Shown one piece after another: positions 60,987 to 64,000 of a stretch of 64,000 bases of DNA (positions within the stretch are counted from its first letter, which is position 1; each line of letters starts with the position of its first letter). The position numbers and the translations under genes were made by a program. The stretch lies in the NCBI GenBank assembly GCA_037074765.1, contig JBAMDO010000028.1, positions 285,549 to 349,548 of the forward strand. The letters run 5' to 3'. Under the pieces are notes generated by a model. That model saw only the letters and a program-made list of their open reading frames with translations. It ran no database searches and had not been told where the DNA came from. This DNA comes from Mansonella perstans (lineage: Eukaryota > Nematoda > Chromadorea > Rhabditida > Onchocercidae).

Positions 60987-61048
60987 TTAGTATCTTTCTC
61001 TAATCAACTCTCTAGCTTAGCATCTTTCTCTAACCAACCCTCTGCTTG
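60987..61048. repeat. Tandem duplication of about 31 bp
   Basis: GGCTTAGTATCTTTCTCTAA is followed by AGCTTAGCATCTTTCTCTAA, each ending in a TCAACTCTCT or CCAACCCTCT segment. It lies just upstream of the X-box. Confidence 0.8.
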
Positions 61049-61081
61049 TCTGCTCTACGATAGAGAGCAGAGAGGAGAGCT

Positions 61082-61095
61082 GTTTCCATAGCAAC
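61082..61095. promoter_or_regulatory. X-box (RFX/DAF-19 site)
   Basis: GTTTCCATAGCAAC matches the RYYNYY-N2-RRNRAC X-box consensus on both strands. In nematodes, DAF-19 uses X-boxes 50-300 bp upstream of start codons to drive ciliary genes. It sits in a GC-richer patch with an E-box CACGTG at 60922-60927. No ciliary gene is resolved on either side; SSNA1 is 5 kb away, beyond usual spacing. Confidence 0.6.
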
Positions 61096-61340
61096 AGCAA
61101 ATTTTTGTGATGCAACCATTTCATTTCGCTCGTTTCACTTTATTCATTTCAAAGACGGCCTCAACAAAGCCTCTTACTCTCTAACTTACTTCCGTAAATC
61201 AGTTTGAATTATTCCTTCTCTGCTTCTCTTCTATCTATTCTTTTCTATTTCTACATTTCTATTTCTCTAGCAAAATAAACTTCTTTCTCTTCCTATAAAT
61301 ATATTTGTCTCATTGTATGTAACAACAATAATAATGAAGT

Positions 61341-61466
61341 ATTTCTTTTTTTTTTCTAATATTTTTCTCTATTTCTTTACTAAACATTGTCTTTTTTTTC
61401 TAATATTTTTCTCTATTTCTTTATTAAACATTGTCTTTTTTTCTAATATTTTTCTCTGCTTCTTTG
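61341..61466. repeat. Minisatellite, three copies of about 44 bp
   Basis: Units of TTTTTTCTAATATTTTTCTC, then TATTTCTTTACTAAACATTGTC, the last one truncated. The hydrophobic open frame at 61313-61576 is produced by this repeat. Confidence 0.85.
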
Positions 61467-64000
61467 CCATATGTTTTCCCCTGCTCTTTCAATGTTGCCT
61501 TTTTCTCTGCTACGTATCAATTTGGAAAAATTCGAAGGATATGACCAATGCGTTCATCCTCCCCTCATCAAAATAATGGATTTCCTCTCTTCTTTTCACT
61601 TCATCCAATCCCTCTCAAGCTTTCACATTATCCTTTAAATCTTTTTACACTCCACTCTATATATTTTAACCACTCATCACGTCCTATCTCGTACGCCATA
61701 CCCATACGTATACGTGTATACTACGTATATATACTTCACGTATGTAACTTACATATACTAATGTTTAACATAGTTAAGAAATCATTTTATCTCCACTCCC
61801 TATATGTTACTATGAATTATCTTTTTTTTACATCAATCCATTCTTAGAAAAATAAATGAGAAAAGTAATAATTGCTATTTTGTCTTTTTTCTTTCCTCAT
61901 ACTATTTCACTAACTTTTTCACAACATATAATTTCATGCAAGTTTTAATTTTGTAGTATAGAAAAAATTTTTAACATACTGATTATAAAATTACAAACTT
62001 TTATTATTTTATGACTTATCGAAATTGATAAAATTGAAAATTTGTAATTTTTTCTTTACTAAATTAAAATTTTGAAAAGCTATTATCAAAAAAAATTTTT
62101 AATTAGCTATGATATGTAATAAATCATTTTTGTGAAAAATCTAGACAATAATGCTTTTTACTAAGTAAGCATTTATTAAATTCGAGAATATAAAAAGAAT
62201 TTGTTCGGGAACAATAAGAAATAATTTTTAAAGATGAAATTTATTACGAATATAAAAAAAAGAATTATTTCATTTACTTTTTTAACAGTAGAATTTTAAT
62301 GATGGATATAATGGCAAATACAGTATTTATTTTTAATTTTTGTAAGGCTTTGCAAATATTGAAATGCTTTGTTAATATTTTCGTAAGAATGGGAAAATGA
62401 TTATTTGAAGTTGCAAATTTATTTCCAATTGTTCTTTCAAATAACATTTTCTCTTGGAAATTATGTATGGAAATTTGTCCCTGAAATCTCTAAAATCAAA
62501 TTTAACTGTACTTCTTGTTTTATATTAATATAAAAGGCAATTTATGGATCATTAATTGTGCTAAAGTTATGATTTGATACATTTAGGTTAAAATTATTTG
62601 AAATGTCGTATATGTCAAATAATTGACATTAATTGCTTAAATTTAGATAGCAAGTGGAAGAGGAGAATTGATGAATGATTTGATCTGAAACATTTGCTTT
62701 TTTTTTTTTTTAATGATACATTCATTTTGTTACATTCAGGTAAGGACGTACAACTGTGCACGTTTGTTTTGACCTGTTTCTCATTATGATACATTGATTA
62801 GTATTATTCAATGAAAACTTATTTATTTTTGCAACTATTTTAAGCTTTTTTTTATTGAATGATAAAATATAATTAGTATTATTATAGTATGACAAGAATA
62901 TGTGCTCTATTTGCTTTAGGAAGAGCAATTTTTTGACGTACAACTATCATATTTAAATAGCGAGAAATTCGTGAATTGTTCACTGCAGTTTTGGTGATTA
63001 ATGAGATTTGCTTTAACGATGAGTTTTAAAATCTCTCTACTAGCCAGAGTTTAGTTCAGATACATTTGACCAGATATTAAATTGCACTAATGATAAACAG
63101 TGTTGATGCTTTTCTATCATTGATAATTTTCTTTTCGCATGTTCTAATTTGTGAAATTCGTGAAATTTACGTATATTATGAAATTTACCATACGTAAAGA
63201 ACATCCATCTTTAAAAAATAGAAGCATTTTTTGTTTACTTTTGTAAATATCATTAATTGAGCATATATAAATTTAAATAGTACTATTTCTGTTATCGTTT
63301 TCAGTTTGTTTTTGTTGCTAGCAAAATTAAACGGTTTATTTTAATGATTTATCATCTATATATATGCTATAGGCAAATAAATTAGTGATAATGGTCATCG
63401 ATACATTTAGTTTACAAAATTAAATTTGTTACTAGTTAAAAAAAGTTTAAAAAATTTGAAAATTAAGATAGATTGTAGGATTATTTTTGTTAACGTATCT
63501 CAATTATTCTCTTTTTTTTTTTTTTTAGATGAGACATAGTATTTCATAGGGCAACAACTATTAGTATATATATTGGAGCATGCAGTGTTTGGTGGTGACA
63601 ATGTGTTTTGTTGTCGCGTCACTTAGCAATCTCTTGTCACTGCTATGGGACACATTTTTTCTTTCGCATACTGATACATTGCTGTGTATTCAATGCATTG
63701 CTTGTCAACCAGGTGATAAACTCCCAACTACTAAGGCAATACTCAAAGAGTACTGCCATGGTTGCACGTTACACAACTCCAAAATTTCATCTTTATTCAT
63801 TTTTTTCCTTTTTTTTTTGTACAGTTAAAATTTCATATATACACGCATTGTTCCAGTATACACGTATTATTCCAGCATACATGTATTACAGTTCACTTTA
63901 ATTGCCTTTTTGATATGTGTTATGCAGAATTTTTCAAAAATGGAAGCAATTGTAATAAATTGATCTTTATATCTTATTTATTTTTATAATTTATAGATTT

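Larger units (their letters stand above)
56106..64000. other. Gene-poor, repeat-rich 8 kb at the right edge
   Basis: Contains the SSNA1-like promoter, one possible minus-strand terminal exon (56895-57000), several minisatellites, long T or A runs and a GC-richer promoter-like patch with an X-box (about 60900-61200). No phase-linked gene could be assembled. The plus frame at 63580-63828 and the minus frame at 60604-60861 lack partner exons. Confidence 0.5.

Noticed and set aside
61313..61576. Hydrophobic plus-strand frame downstream of the X-box, possible membrane protein
   Set aside because: Phe/Leu-rich sequence is produced by a 44 bp T-rich tandem repeat and the first codon is TTG.
63580..63828. 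Cys-containing plus-strand frame at the right edge
   Set aside because: Overlaps equally open alternative frames, has no splice context and ends in a T-run; not distinguishable from chance.
1..64000. Transposases, reverse transcriptase, Wolbachia-type inserts, CRISPR, tRNA, rRNA and spliced-leader RNA genes
   Set aside because: Looked for on both strands by motif and composition; nothing recognisable was found.

Overview
This window is AT-rich eukaryotic DNA (roughly 30% GC) with small intron-rich genes. Splice acceptors are mostly TTTCAG or TTTTAG, donors are GTAAG or GTTTG-like, and many introns are under 300 bp. These features and the recognisable proteins point to a nematode, most likely a parasitic (clade III, filarial-type) roundworm. 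That placement is inference, since no rRNA or spliced-leader gene is present. I saw no tRNA, rRNA, CRISPR array, transposase or bacterial insert. Gene models were built by hand from splice sites and codon phase. Unless stated otherwise, each exon chain is phase-consistent across every junction.

Left part (1-15481). A flavin-containing monooxygenase runs off the left edge on the minus strand. It is followed by a complete minus-strand CNPPD1-type cyclin-box membrane protein (1720-4065). After 2.4 kb of AT-rich spacer comes a plus-strand acidic, RG-rich AT-hook nuclear protein (6515-9737). This protein carries a short motif resembling the APLF-type Ku-binding motif. A 5.7 kb stretch with no convincing gene follows.

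Middle part (15482-42073). A PLD3/PLD4-like phospholipase D family protein (plus, 15482-20066) converges on a 22-exon peroxidasin (minus, 21523-29463). Next come a GNB1L WD40 protein (minus, 30639-32908) and a 25-exon symplekin (minus, 33606-42073).

Right part (42074-64000). Symplekin is divergent from a shugoshin-like cohesin protector (plus, 42479-45268). The 405 bp between their start codons holds tandem repeats, and a pair of tandem E-boxes lies just inside shugoshin intron 1. An RMC1 (MON1-CCZ1 regulator, Mic1 family) homologue follows (plus, 46293-51851). Beyond it are an unrecognised minus-strand gene seen as three phase-linked exons (about 52965-53547) and a small SSNA1 centriole/microtubule coiled-coil gene (minus, 55070-56105). 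The last 8 kb is repeat-rich with no resolved gene, but contains a perfect RFX/DAF-19 X-box at 61082-61095.

The genes are housekeeping functions that do not form one pathway: mRNA 3'-end processing, PIKK biogenesis, endolysosomal traffic, lysosomal PLD, basement-membrane crosslinking, chromosome cohesion and centrioles. I found no gene cluster that looks like a new dedicated system. The items most worth follow-up are the AT-hook protein with a Ku-binding-like motif, the unrecognised gene near 53 kb, the orphan X-box, and non-canonical GC-AG introns inferred from protein periodicity or reading phase.
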